Notes: generated by a model not told the origin, from the letters alone. 64,000 bases of DNA from Physella acuta (GCF_028476545.1 NW_026731871.1:1-64000); one strand, 5' to 3'; positions 46,701 to 55,300 are shown, counted from the first letter of the stretch. Program-made: numbers and translations.

Positions 46701-49700
46701 ATGGCTTCCTGCTATTCGATAGGCCGCCATAAATTTTATTGTACACATTGTAAGCTTAAAATAGAAAAACTAGGTCATGGGGTTTAAATTTGCATTGTTA
46801 TTTAAAAACTTGATCTGCAAAGTTTTGTAAACAAATAGTTATCGATGACTAATTTACTGTACAGCCAATCAATATTTGTCTTACAAAAGTAAAACATCCG
46901 GTTATAACTTAGGCTTGATGAAAATAAATAGAAATGTAGCCTTACACTCAACAAATTATTTTCAAGTTCTCTGGATTTGCAACTTTTATAGCATTTATTC
47001 TAAAAATATAAAATTTCTAAATTAATTTTGGCTTAATTTTTTTTTTTTTTTTTTTTTACGGTCTAAATCTAAAAAGCACGTTTTTATTCCATGTCAACAA
47101 CATTATGGAAGGAATCTCGTCAACTCGCTGGTGTCCATTGTGGGATCATTAGATTAGGATTAACCTACCCAAGTGTAAATTTAACCTCACCTTTAGGATC
47201 ACTAGATTAGGATTAACCTATCTCATAGTAATTTAACCTCACCTGTTGAGTCACCGGTAGGCGTAGTTGACTCCTGTACTGGAGGACTAGTTGCTACAGG
47301 TCCTATTAAAAAAAATGTTCAAACTCAAAAATGTAATATGGAAAATTTCATTGTATTTAAAAATCCTTGTACTGAATTTTTGTTGCAGTTTAAAAACAAT
47401 AGCAAGCAATTTCTTTTTGTTGACATTTAAAAGGGGAAACACTGGTACATTTCAGCAGCTAGGCTTTATGGCTAGGAACACTGTATCAGATTTTTGTTAA
47501 TTACCTATAAGAAGTGTGGAGACCCAGGGACTTTCTACTAGCCTTAAGAAATAGCAGTTTAAGATCATTAGAAGATGGTTTATTTCTAATACTGTGATCT
47601 TAATACATTGCAGAATATATTTTTCTCAAAGAAAAACTTAAAGATCAGAAATTGCTAAATACATTATATATGTACATTTGAAAGGCATTAAAAAATACCT
47701 TGTATATGTAATGTGTACATAAAGATGTTTTTAAAAGAAAATTTTTTTAATGTGTTTGACTGTTGAACACATACAAAATTATAAGGAATAAGGTTGTGTA
47801 AAAAAAATGTATTTGTAATGCTACACAACTTTAACTTCAGTTTTCCTAATAAGTTTTTAGTAGGTTGTGTAAGAATATTTTTTTCCCCCCAATATGTTGT
47901 CATTAAATTGTGTAAAAATATTGTTTAGAAATGCTACCTACAAATAACATCATTAGTTTGCATTAGGTTGTGTAAAATATATTTTTTAGCAATGCTACCT
48001 ACCTATAACTTCATTTATTCTAATCATCTTTAGCCTCCTGTCTGCGTAAGGCCTGCTTCTACAAACATACGTCCCCTCATTTCTCTTCCCAGCATTCCTG
48101 ATTGTTACATTACTCAGCAGGGCATTCCTGCTGCTTGGGTCAGGGTAGGTGTTGATGGACACATAGCTGTATGCATTAAGTGGGCGGCCATTGAAGTACC
48201 AGTCCATGTCTGTGGGTCGTTCTGGCCCAGTAGCCCTACAGCTGATGTCGATGGTTGCACCCACATTGAAGTTGAATTCTCCGTACATGATCACTGTTGA
48301 ATTAAGGGTTTCATTAACAGTGTTAATTATTATGTAACACCCACATTAAAATTAAAATCTCCGTACATGATCACTGTTGAATTAAGGGTTTCATTAGCAA
48401 ACAGTGTTAATTATTATGTAACACCCACATTGAAGTTAAAATAACCGTACATGATGACTGTTGAATTGAAAAGATCTATTTTAGGACACATACACAGGAC
48501 ATTATCAAGCCAGTCATGTGTATTTATTTCAAGTTTACTGAACATGCATCTTATAAGGGACAACAAAAGTCACAAAATACAAGAACTGTTGTATTAGCCC
48601 TCTCTACTGACAGCTGCCAGTATAAAAGAACTTATACTTATAAATAATAACCATTATAGCCATGATATTTTTGTTAGTTTTTATACTTGACTTACTAGAT
48701 TAGATCAGAAAACATAAATTTAAAGAAACAATTGTGTTAAACAAGACAAAATCTAAACTTACAGCTTCTTTCCTCACTAGTGTCACTTGTAGGTGGGGGT
48801 GTTCTTGGTGCTGAAAATTTTATTTTAAATAAAAACCAAATTTATTTGTGCAAATAATTGTACTATGCCAATAATACAATTGAAAATTTATAATCAAGAA
48901 AAATAAACATTTTATAAAGAAATGGATATCTAATTTATATGGCACAAAAGAATCCTATATTTTACATATCAGCTTGCACAACAATAACATCTATTTAACA
49001 AACGTCCACTTTACAACATCATCTATTTTACATACCAACCAAGTCAAGAGAAATATCTATTTTACATACCAACCAGGACAACTGAACTATCTAATTTACA
49101 TACAAACCATGACAACAGAACTATCTATTTTACATACCCACCAGGACAACAGAACTATCTATTTTACATACCAACCAGGACAACAGAACTATCTATTTTA
49201 CATACCAACCAGGACAACAGAACTATCTATTTTACATACCAACCAGGACAACAGAACTATCTATTTTACATACCAACCAGGACAACAGAACTATCTATTT
49301 TACATAAGAACCAGGAAAACAGAACTATCTAATTTACATACCAGCCGGTACAACCGTAACATCAATTCTCTCCTGTTTCCCAGTGGAACTACGGCAGACA
49401 TAAACTCCAGAGCTGGAAGGCTTGGCGTAAGGGATCCTCAGCTCAAGGTCATGCGAGTACCCTGACGTCTGCTGTCTGACGCGGGCATTAGAGTTTTGCT
49501 GGACGTCCTCCCCGTTGAAGTACCACCTGAGCCGCACATTGGGCAGCCCCTGGCTGGTGCAGGTTAGCCTGATGTCCCCATCCTCTCTCACCGTGCTCTC
49601 TCCAGACAAGGACACTGGCCAGAACAATTTTACAAGACATCAGTTGCCAAATTTAACAGATCAAATAATTTTTAATTCAAAGATTAACTGAATGAATTTG

Positions 49701-52674
49701 CCATCATCTCTAGAATATGGCAAATTTGTTTTTGTATTTATTTTATTACATGAAACATAGTGAACAGACATTTAAACATAGTTATTTTTATTCAAGGAAA
49801 ACATACTATGTGTTATTAAAAGATGGGCATTCTTTAAACTCCTGGCCCAGGGACAAGCTAAATCCTGTTTTTATGGCCAGTAGTAGTACTTTTTGCTTTC
49901 TCTAGTCAGTGATAATGGACTTAGCAATGTCCTTTAGACTCAAGCCCAAGTCAACTTATGCCCAAGAATGTTTAAGTCAAGATCTTTGGTTTGGTCAGAC
50001 AGAATACATGACATAGCGACCATCCTGATGTAAAACTAAAAGAACTACAAAATGTAAACAGTTCTAACTTACATGTCTCTCTATTGGCCTGGATAGGAAC
50101 AGTAACTGGGGTTGGCCTTGGAGTTGTCCTCACATTATCTGTCCCTGACACCACTGTTCCCATGCACTCCTGCTGACACCTTTCTATGGTCTCAAAATTG
50201 TTTTCGTTGCCCTGGCAACCCCCATACACAAACTGCAAGCAGCTTCTTTCCCTTGGGTTATAGTAGTAGCGGTTGATGTAAGCCCTACAGGGACCTGTGT
50301 AGCTTGGCATATCGCAAATGTTCATAAAATCTGAAACAATAATTTGCATGATTTAAGCAGTTTATCCGTATCCATGTTTTTTTTTAGTGTCAACAACATT
50401 TTTTACTGGTATGGAATATGAAACAAAATATTAAATTTAAAATATTTTTATAAAAAGAAATACTTCTAATGCAGACTATTTAGATGAGTTTGTTAATTAA
50501 CGATGCCCTTAGAGATCATATGCATTTTGTTAACATTAACATTTTGTTAATAGAAGTTACCTGTATCTGTATTTTCTGTAGCTTTTTTACACTCGGAGTG
50601 ACAAGTTTTGTTATCATTAAAAACATTGCCGTTGTCCTGGCAACCTCCCCACCAGAACCTCTCACAAACTTGGTTGGTGTAGTTGTACCTCCACTTGACT
50701 TCGTACTTTGTGCACAGTTTGATCACCAGTGGGGCTTGACATTTTACTGGAAGTGAATACAATTTTAAAGTGACAGAGATTGGTACTTGTATGTTGACTA
50801 GGGACTGTTACTGGTGACTAGGGAATGTTACTTGTTTGATGACTAGGGGACTGTTACTTTGGTGATTAGAGCATTACTGGTGACTAGGGACAGTTAATGG
50901 TGACTAGGGACTGTTACTGGCTTGGTTACTAAGGATCTTACTGGCTTATTAGGAATAATAATGGAATTTGTTTTTTATAGATTAGAGTATACAAATTTAT
51001 TCTGAGTGTGTAGGCAAGGGGTGGGGGGGAGGGGGGTATCAAGGGGGTGGGGTGTTACTAGTTTAACATTTTAATGGGAAAAAACATTGCATGTCAACTG
51101 TGCAAAAATAAATTCTGTTTGACGTATTAAGGTATTGATAAGAAGAAGAGCACAAATTGAACTATTAAATTTACTTGCATGCAAAATTCGTTGGGATTCA
51201 TATTTAAATATATCTTCAAAATAAGTAACTAATAAAGTACAAAGTGTACATGGTTTGAAAGTTTCAAATTATTGTTTAAATCACCACACACACAAAAAAA
51301 AGGTACCATTTTTAATCAAAGTAAATACATACAAATTTAAGACAGCTAAATAGAACTGACGAAAAAGAATAATAACAACAACAAAATAATTTTATTTACC
51401 AAAAACTGTTTCCCCAGTTTGTTTGACGCTGGGCTGTGTTGTCTGCTGAACCCTATCCTCTGAGTCTGTTGTCTCACCGCACCCCCTCCCCCTCGGGCCT
51501 GTAGCAGCTGTCACCCCATCATCACAGCAGCCGTATCTCTTCCTCTCACAAGGCATATCTCCGGAACCTTCCACGTCACATCCTTCGTAGTCGTAGCCTT
51601 TGGCTGGAGTCCTTCCATCAGCACAGCAGCCATACCTAGAGTTCTATTGAAGAAAAAAATACAGTTAAACATAACATCGTCAATTTCTAATCTATGTTTT
51701 TTTAACAATGGGACGGTGTGATTGAGTGCTTGAATGCTTGCCCAAAGGTCTCAAATTTGGATCTTGATCAGGACTCAGGACTGTATGACGTCTCTCAGTC
51801 CACCCATCTCTGAACAGTACCTGACTCACATTGGGGAAAGTAAAGACGGTACTACTGTGGGTATAGTGCTACACACCATCCATTCATATGCTAAGGTAAA
51901 AATTACTCTATTTCATTTTTAGGTCTGAAAGGGGAACTTTACTTGCATCAGCACAGCAGCCATAGAGTTCTACAGAACAAAAAACATAGTGATACACAAC
52001 AGGGTCAATTTCAAATCTATGCCTATGAGTGTTTTGAAGACAATCAAAAGTCAAAACTGTAATACTAGAAATAAAGTAGGGATGGTCAAGGCACACCCTC
52101 AAAACCAGAAAATAACACAACTAGAAAATCTTTCGACTAAGAACAGGCCATAACAGACTAAATCAACACATGCACAAAAAACTAAAGGCTGGGTGTGGCG
52201 AAATGTGCCCTTGTGGCAAGGCCCCGGAAAATACGGAGCACGTCCTTCAGGAATGTTCTCTGTATAGCCAGGCACGAGTCAGACACTGGCCCCTTCCCAC
52301 TCCACTCAGGGAAAAATTATATGGGGCACCTGCCAAACTGGAGACCACAGTCCGGTTTGTTCACGAAGTTGGACTTGTCTGAATCCTCTACCATATTCTC
52401 AATTAAGAACGAAGAAGAAGAAGACAACTAGAAAAGTGTGGAGAAGAGTTTTAACAGAGCAATAATGCTGGGGTACAGGACTCATAAATCCTGCAACAAT
52501 CAGTATCCAACATTGCATAAACAAAAGTTGTAAAAAAAAAAAGAGAATGAAATGCCACTGACCTCACAACGTACTGGACATCCCTGTTGGTTGGGTCCAG
52601 AGGCTGGGGACTGACTGTCAGGACAGCAGCCAAATTCAGACAACCTACAGCCTAAATGTACACTGCTGGATCTT
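37426..52674 (-). CDS. PAPLN: Papilin-like extracellular-matrix protein gene (18 exons, 5' end not seen)
   Basis: Eighteen exons on the minus strand join in one frame with GT/AG borders, mostly phase-1 introns. Coding order: 52674-52563, 51643-51400, 50746-50561, 50330-50073, 49614-49342, 48810-48763, 48293-48003, 47302-47243, 46410-46243, 45960-45701, 44686-44485, 43733-43569, 41646-41536, 41114-41003, 40660-40506, 40061-39789, 39300-39025, 37556-37426. The product seen (about 1,107 aa) has three lagunin repeats, Kunitz 1-2, Ig 1-2, Kunitz 3-6, a fourth lagunin-like repeat, Ig 3-5 and a C-terminal PLAC module, then TGA. Papilins are secreted basement-membrane proteins related to ADAMTS proteases that can inhibit proteinases through their Kunitz modules. 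The signal peptide, thrombospondin repeats and ADAMTS spacer expected at the N terminus must lie upstream of 52674, and I could not find them here. The first exon seen opens after a phase-2 intron, so the gene continues. The exon map is my inference from frame, Cys pattern and splice words. Confidence 0.9.
37717..37776. repeat. (TA)n microsatellite
   Basis: About 30 TA units with one interruption, in the last papilin intron. Confidence 0.92.
39025..39300 (-). CDS. PAPLN: Papilin-like exon q: Ig domain 5
   Basis: Acceptor GGCTGAATAG, donor GTAAGT. GDTITLVCKGAGYPAPTLEW, NGDLTILSASIEDSGTYKC: I-set domain. Confidence 0.93.
39789..40061 (-). CDS. PAPLN: Papilin-like exon p: Ig domain 4
   Basis: Acceptor TTGATCCCAG, donor GTCAGT. 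VRAVLTCHATGTPPPRVSWE, NGTLVVDSIQPEDAGDYTCS: a classic I-set domain. Confidence 0.93.
40506..40660 (-). CDS. PAPLN: Papilin-like exon o: Ig domain 3, second half
   Basis: Acceptor CTCCCTTTAG, donor GTATG. LPNGTLIFNQVTEDVAGIYS then CRVKD gives the D-x-G-x-Y-x-C end of an Ig domain. Confidence 0.88.
41003..41114 (-). CDS. PAPLN: Papilin-like exon n: Ig domain 3, first half
   Basis: Acceptor TGTGTCCTCAG, donor GTGAGA, phase 2 out. VGTQASLHCPYTGSEVFWFK gives the first Cys and the Trp. Confidence 0.85.
41536..41646 (-). CDS. PAPLN: Papilin-like exon m: lagunin-like repeat 4
   Basis: Acceptor TAATTATTAG, donor GTGGGT. CRYSAYGCCNDGITRAVDRE then RSNC. The GCC-x-DG core is kept but the GPN stretch is altered, so this repeat is degenerate. 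Confidence 0.82.
41750..43385 (+). mobile_element. Jockey-superfamily-like LINE remnant in a papilin intron
   Basis: Plus-strand pieces in order: ILQFNIYGL (start of the apurinic endonuclease), EYTIVNVYNTPRNPIEL and VIIMGDMNA then KWGYDKETNA (endonuclease), KAKNGKPHG.. (reverse-transcriptase start), CGFRKGKQPMDSILRLTKE and LFDMKQAYD (RT palm). There are many stops and shifts; inactive. It lies antisense in the intron between exons l and m. A fresher 3' end of a possibly related LINE is at 52129-52423. Confidence 0.7.
43569..43733 (-). CDS. PAPLN: Papilin-like exon l: Kunitz 6
   Basis: Acceptor TTTTACCAG, donor GTAAGT. CVLKKDQGGCNNWTILWYYD and RFYYGGCTGNGNRF with CENKC. Asn-Asn at the reactive site suggests it is not a trypsin inhibitor. 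Phase 1-1. Confidence 0.95.
44485..44686 (-). CDS. PAPLN: Papilin-like exon k: rest of Kunitz 5 plus linker
   Basis: Acceptor CTTGTATCCAG, donor GTTAGT. GTCKANSIKWFYSPARNRCE, FQYSGCGGNNNRF and CMQKC complete Kunitz 5 with Lys-Ala at P1-P1'. Linker PTTPESNVIPSVES follows. Confidence 0.92.
44690..45170. repeat. About 67-bp tandem array abutting a papilin splice acceptor
   Basis: Six to seven units with TGTACCACAAGATAATGTAG and ATGAAGACAAGAAGTTATAG. The array begins within about five bases of the acceptor of exon k (44686); the intron end TAAACCTTTAATTTCTTGT is homologous to the unit. Confidence 0.88.
45171..45700. other. Intron sequence
   Basis: AT-rich, with a C run at 45531-45544. No further feature. 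Confidence 0.4.
45701..45960 (-). CDS. PAPLN: Papilin-like exon j: Kunitz 4, linker, start of Kunitz 5
   Basis: Acceptor TTATTACAG, donor AAG|GTGTGA, leaving phase 0. CMKQKDVGNCRAAMPRFYFD and CYSFLYGGCGGNLNNF form Kunitz 4 with Arg-Ala at P1-P1'. The exon ends DACQMLPAK, the first residues of Kunitz 5, so an intron cuts that domain just before its reactive loop. Confidence 0.92.
46243..46410 (-). CDS. PAPLN: Papilin-like exon i: Kunitz 3
   Basis: Acceptor CACTTACAG. CLMEAVTGVCRANINRWYYN, then SPFVYGGCGGNGNNF: complete, Arg-Ala at P1-P1'. Phase 1-1. Confidence 0.95.
46421..47140. other. Intron sequence
   Basis: AT-rich, poly-T at 47036-47057. Nothing else recognised. Confidence 0.4.
47141..47255. 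repeat. Tandem duplication that copies the exon h donor
   Basis: Two units of about 60 bp, each with TTAGATTAGGATTAACCTA and TTTAACCTCACCT. On the minus strand the second carries AAAG|GTGAGGTTAAAT, like the real donor ACAG|GTGAGGTTAAAT. Confidence 0.75.
47243..47302 (-). CDS. PAPLN: Papilin-like exon h: 20-codon linker
   Basis: Acceptor TTTTTAATAG, donor GTGAGG, phase 1-1. It codes PVATSPPVQESTTPTGDST. Its donor is duplicated downstream in the intron. Confidence 0.75.
47310..48000. other. Intron sequence
   Basis: AT-rich. Around 47770-47990 the words TAGGTTGTGTAA... recur three or four times, a worn tandem repeat that runs up to the donor of exon g. Confidence 0.45.
48003..48293 (-). CDS. 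PAPLN: Papilin-like exon g: Ig domain 2
   Basis: Acceptor ATTCAACAG, donor GTAGGT. VGATIDISCRATG, DMDWYFNGRP and NEGTYVCRSR mark an Ig domain. The acceptor with the first 36 exon bases recurs twice upstream (48294-48470). Confidence 0.92.
48294..48475. repeat. 86-bp tandem units copying the exon g acceptor
   Basis: Two further copies of CCGTACATGATCACTGTTGA with about 50 bp of intron and the first 36 bases of exon g, giving acceptor-like sites on the minus strand near 48379 and 48461. Confidence 0.88.
48763..48810 (-). CDS. PAPLN: Papilin-like exon f: 16-codon linker
   Basis: AATTTTCAG acceptor, GTAAGT donor, phase 1-1. It codes PRTPPPTSDTSEERS, a Pro/Thr/Ser linker. Called because frame and both splice sites fit exactly. 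Confidence 0.75.
49005..49341. repeat. 34-bp minisatellite copying the exon e donor
   Basis: About nine units of GAACTATCTATTTTACATAC then CAACCAGGACAACA. On the minus strand most units read TTG|GTATGTAAAATAG, close to the real donor CTG|GTATGTAAATTAG at 49341. Confidence 0.92.
49342..49614 (-). CDS. PAPLN: Papilin-like exon e: Ig domain 1
   Basis: Acceptor TTCTGGCCAG, donor GTATGT. GDIRLTCTSQG, LRWYFNGEDV and SSGVYVCRSS give the two Cys and the Trp of an Ig fold. The donor end is the seed of the tandem array at 49005-49341. Confidence 0.92.
50073..50330 (-). CDS. PAPLN: Papilin-like exon d: Kunitz 2 plus linker
   Basis: Acceptor TTGTTTCAG, donor GTAAGT. CDMPSYTGPCRAYINRYYYN, then CLQFVYGGCQGNENNF: a full Kunitz domain with Arg at P1 and Ala at P1', predicted active on trypsin-like proteases. 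A Thr/Pro linker follows. Confidence 0.95.
50561..50746 (-). CDS. PAPLN: Papilin-like exon c: Kunitz 1
   Basis: Acceptor CACTTCCAG, donor G|GTAACT. Six cysteines in Kunitz spacing, with KWRYNYTNQVCERFWWGGCQ and NGNVFNDNKTC. The residue after the second Cys is Thr, so classic trypsin-like inhibition is not expected. Phase 1-1. Confidence 0.93.
51000..51395. other. Intron sequence
   Basis: A G-rich patch at 51018-51050, otherwise AT-rich. Just before (50780-50950) the words GACTAGGGACTGTTACTGGT recur in worn tandem form. Confidence 0.45.
51400..51643 (-). CDS. PAPLN: Papilin-like exon b: lagunin repeats 2 and 3
   Basis: Acceptor TTCAATAG. NSRYGCCADGRTPAKGYDYE then GC, and CERKRYGCCDDGVTAATGPR with GC: two repeats, then a Thr/Gln-rich linker (TTQPSVKQTGETVF). 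It joins the former exon as CENSRYGCC. Confidence 0.9.
51705..51905 (+). mobile_element. SINE-1 copy, worn
   Basis: GGTCTCAAATTTGGATCTTG, CAGTCCACCCATCTCTGAAC, CACATTGGGGAAAGTAAAGA, CATTCATATGCTAAGG follow the SINE-1 order with many changes. Confidence 0.6.
51945..52040 (-). repeat. Duplicated 5' edge of papilin exon b
   Basis: The minus strand repeats the acceptor and first 24 or so bases of exon b (GTTCTGTAG then AACTCTATGGCTGCTGTGCT), and the intron next to it (GGTCAATTTCAAATCTATG versus CGTCAATTTCTAATCTATG). The SINE-1 and about 100 bp lie between the two copies. Confidence 0.75.
52129..52423 (+). mobile_element. 5'-truncated LINE 3' end with perfect TSD
   Basis: A plus-strand frame reads RLRTGHNRLNQHMHKKLKAG, CPCGKAPENTEHVLQEC and RHWPLPTPLREKLYGA: the ORF2 C terminus of Jockey-superfamily-type LINEs with its C-P-C-G-x-x-E-T/N-x-x-H-x-x-x-x-C knuckle, unbroken to its stop at 52382. 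The 3' tail is AATTAAGAACGAAGAAGAAG. The 12-bp duplication ACAACTAGAAAA is at 52117-52128 and 52424-52435. Short, clean, recent insertion. Confidence 0.88.
52563..52674 (-). CDS. PAPLN: Papilin-like exon a: lagunin repeat 1
   Basis: Acceptor CCTCCTACAG, donor GAG|GT. It reads LGCRLSEFGCCPDSQSPASG then PNQQGCPVRCE, the lagunin pattern C-x-x-S-x-[FY]-G-C-C-x-D-G-x(5)-G-P-N-x-x-G-C. Upstream phase 2, downstream phase 0. Confidence 0.85.
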
Positions 52675-52675
52675 C

Positions 52676-53290
52676 TGTAGGAGGCTACACATAAGTCAGA
52701 AACAGTTACAATAGCTACATAAGAAAATAACAGTTACAACAGTTACATAAGACAAGAACAGTTACAATAGTTACATAAGACAAGAACAGTTACAACAGTT
52801 ACATAAGACAAGAACAGTTACAACAGTTACATAAGACAAGAACAGTTACAATAGTTACATAAGACAAGAACAGTTACAATAGTTACATAAGAAAATAACA
52901 GTTACAATAGTTACATAAGACAAGAACAGTTACAATAGTTACATAAGACAAGAACAGTTACAACAGTTACATAAGACAAGAACAGTTACAATAGTTACAT
53001 AAGACAAGAACAGTTACAATAGTTACATAAGAAAATAACAGTTACAATAGTTACATAAGACAAGAACAGTTACAATAGTTACATAAGACAAGAACAGTTA
53101 CAACAGTTACATAAGACAAGAACAGTTACAATAGTTACATAAGACAAGAACAGTTACAATAGTTACATAAGAAAATAACAGTTACAATAGTTACATAAGA
53201 CAAGAACAGTTACAATAGTTACATAAGACAAGAACAGTTACAATAGTTACAATTGCAAACATAAGAGAAGAAAAGTTACAATAGTTACAT
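52676..53290. repeat. 28-bp minisatellite abutting a papilin splice acceptor
   Basis: About 21 units of ACATAAGACAAGAACAGTTA then CAATAGTT, with AAAATAACAG variants in a higher-order pattern. The array starts about 10-15 bases upstream of the exon a acceptor (52675). Confidence 0.93.
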
Positions 53291-53413
53291 GGATTAAAGA
53301 TTAAAGCATTCACATTTATTTGAATTGGACTGTTTGAAACAGATCAAGTAGCTATAGTTGTTAAAAATTAAGCTTTTTGGAGTTAAATTTATTTGTCTGA
53401 TTGATGATCAATC

Positions 53414-55118
53414 CAGTAGCGTACGCAGGGGGGGAGCAGGGGGAGCGGCCGCTCCCCCTCTGGCCATTTTCAGCAAAGTGGCGCCTTTTTGGAAAATTTT
53501 TAAACTCAAAGTTTTAAACAATGATATTTGTTAAAAAAATATTTTTGGTCGGCACATCTATGTAAATCACATTTCATGCAGCAATTAAGCATTATTGTAC
53601 TAGTCTAGTAGTGTCTACGTTTACAACACGTATTAACAGCTGCATCAGTTTGCCATTCTAAAAATAACCATTACGATGCATTGCAATGTTTAAAAAACCT
53701 CTACGGGTAGTACCACTTGGCAAGAGGGGTATTAAGTTTAAGGCAACTGTATAATATATTTGCTTACGAATAATTGAATTAGAAAATGTTATACATAAAA
53801 CTTCACACATAATTACTTTGTATATACAGTTTGAATCGTGTGATTAATTTTAATATAATTACAATACAGAAACAAATACAACTGATGTGGCACCTCTATT
53901 TAAATTTACTTATGAGCAAACTGCGTAGCGGTGGGTGAATTTTGACAAGGTCAACTATGTCATCACGATGAAGTAGTAGTATTCTTACGGTTTGGGCGAT
54001 AGTGATTACGATTACAAAATATATGAAACAGTTACAACCCCCCTCCCCCATGGACCCCTCTGTAAAAAAAAATATTGTCATAATACCACTGCTACTTATT
54101 TAAATCTATTTCTGTAAATACTGTAATATATATTTGTGTAATATATATTTGAGTAATATCTATGTATGTTTAGAACAGTCATCTAAAAACGAACGCAATG
54201 TTCACTCTGAATAGGTTATCTCCCCCTTCCCCCCCCCCCCCCCACACACACACCTCACAACCGCAATTGTGTAGAGCGACATCAATGTCACACCTAGGTA
54301 TACACTGGGTTGGATAATTGACCTAAAGTGACCGGACAGTGATGAATGAAGTTGAACCCCCCCCCCCCCCCCAACACACCCCGAACTGATCTGTTAAGTA
54401 CATGTAAACAAACGCGTAATGATGTACCAAAGTACCATGCCGCAAAAAAATAGCTTTTTAAACGTAAAACTCTGTGAATATTGTATTTGCAATTACCAGT
54501 AAAAAGGTGTGTGAGCAATACACTGATATAACCCATACCTATCACTATGTTAAAAAATGATCTTTAAGGACACAAAGAAGCGGTAGTTAATTAAAAATAT
54601 ATGATCTGAACTAAAAGACCGATACTTAGTTAAATGTAGGCATTTATTCCGAATAGTACTCTATTATATCGAAAAGCGTGGTTTTATACCAACTTTGATT
54701 TTAAAAACTTTCATTATGCTGTAATACTTTAGCATTTATGATGACGATTTTGATTATAGATTATAGACAAAAACACTTTGTAAACACGAATAGTGTTAAA
54801 CAATTTCATTATATTCTAAAGTAATTATTTATTTGTTTTGACATTTATAATTAAATGTGTAGATATATACATATTTATATTAAGAGAGTGATTATTTCCC
54901 CTATTTCACTTATCTTAAATAATTTCCCAGGAATTATTATGTAAGAATTTTTTTTACTAGAATTACAAAACATATTGTGTTACCTATATATTTTTTGTTT
55001 TGTTTAGATTGATACAATTTTTGTTTTGTCGGCCTACATTGTGTGTTTTTTCTTATTTCTTCAGAGTGCTACTTTCAATTTATTTTACATCATAGCAAAG
55101 TAATGACATACAGCTAGT

Positions 55119-55216
<98 letters not shown>

Positions 55217-55300
55217 CACGTATATAGAACGTGTTAAAAATTCGGCGCCTTTTTTTGCCCTTTTCGCTCCCCCTACAACGAAAACCTGGATACGCCTCTG
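53414..55300. mobile_element. 1.9-kb non-coding hAT-like element (perfect TSD)
   Basis: It starts CAGTAGCGTACGCAGG and ends CCTGGATACGCCTCTG, with GATCAATC at 53406-53413 and 55301-55308. Next to the left end is GGGGGAGCGGCCGCTCCCCC, a 20-bp palindrome, and GTGGCGCCTTTTTGG; near the right end GGCGCCTTTTTTTGCCC and CGCTCCCCC. No transposase frame was seen: the interior is AT-rich with C runs and a (TA)n tract. The ends are relatives of the family A ends. Confidence 0.85.
55122..55213. repeat. (TA)n microsatellite
   Basis: About 46 TA units, inside the element 53414-55300. Confidence 0.95.

Noticed and set aside
52676-53290. CRISPR-like array (28-bp repeats)
   Set aside because: Units are head to tail without unique spacers, in an intron of an animal gene.
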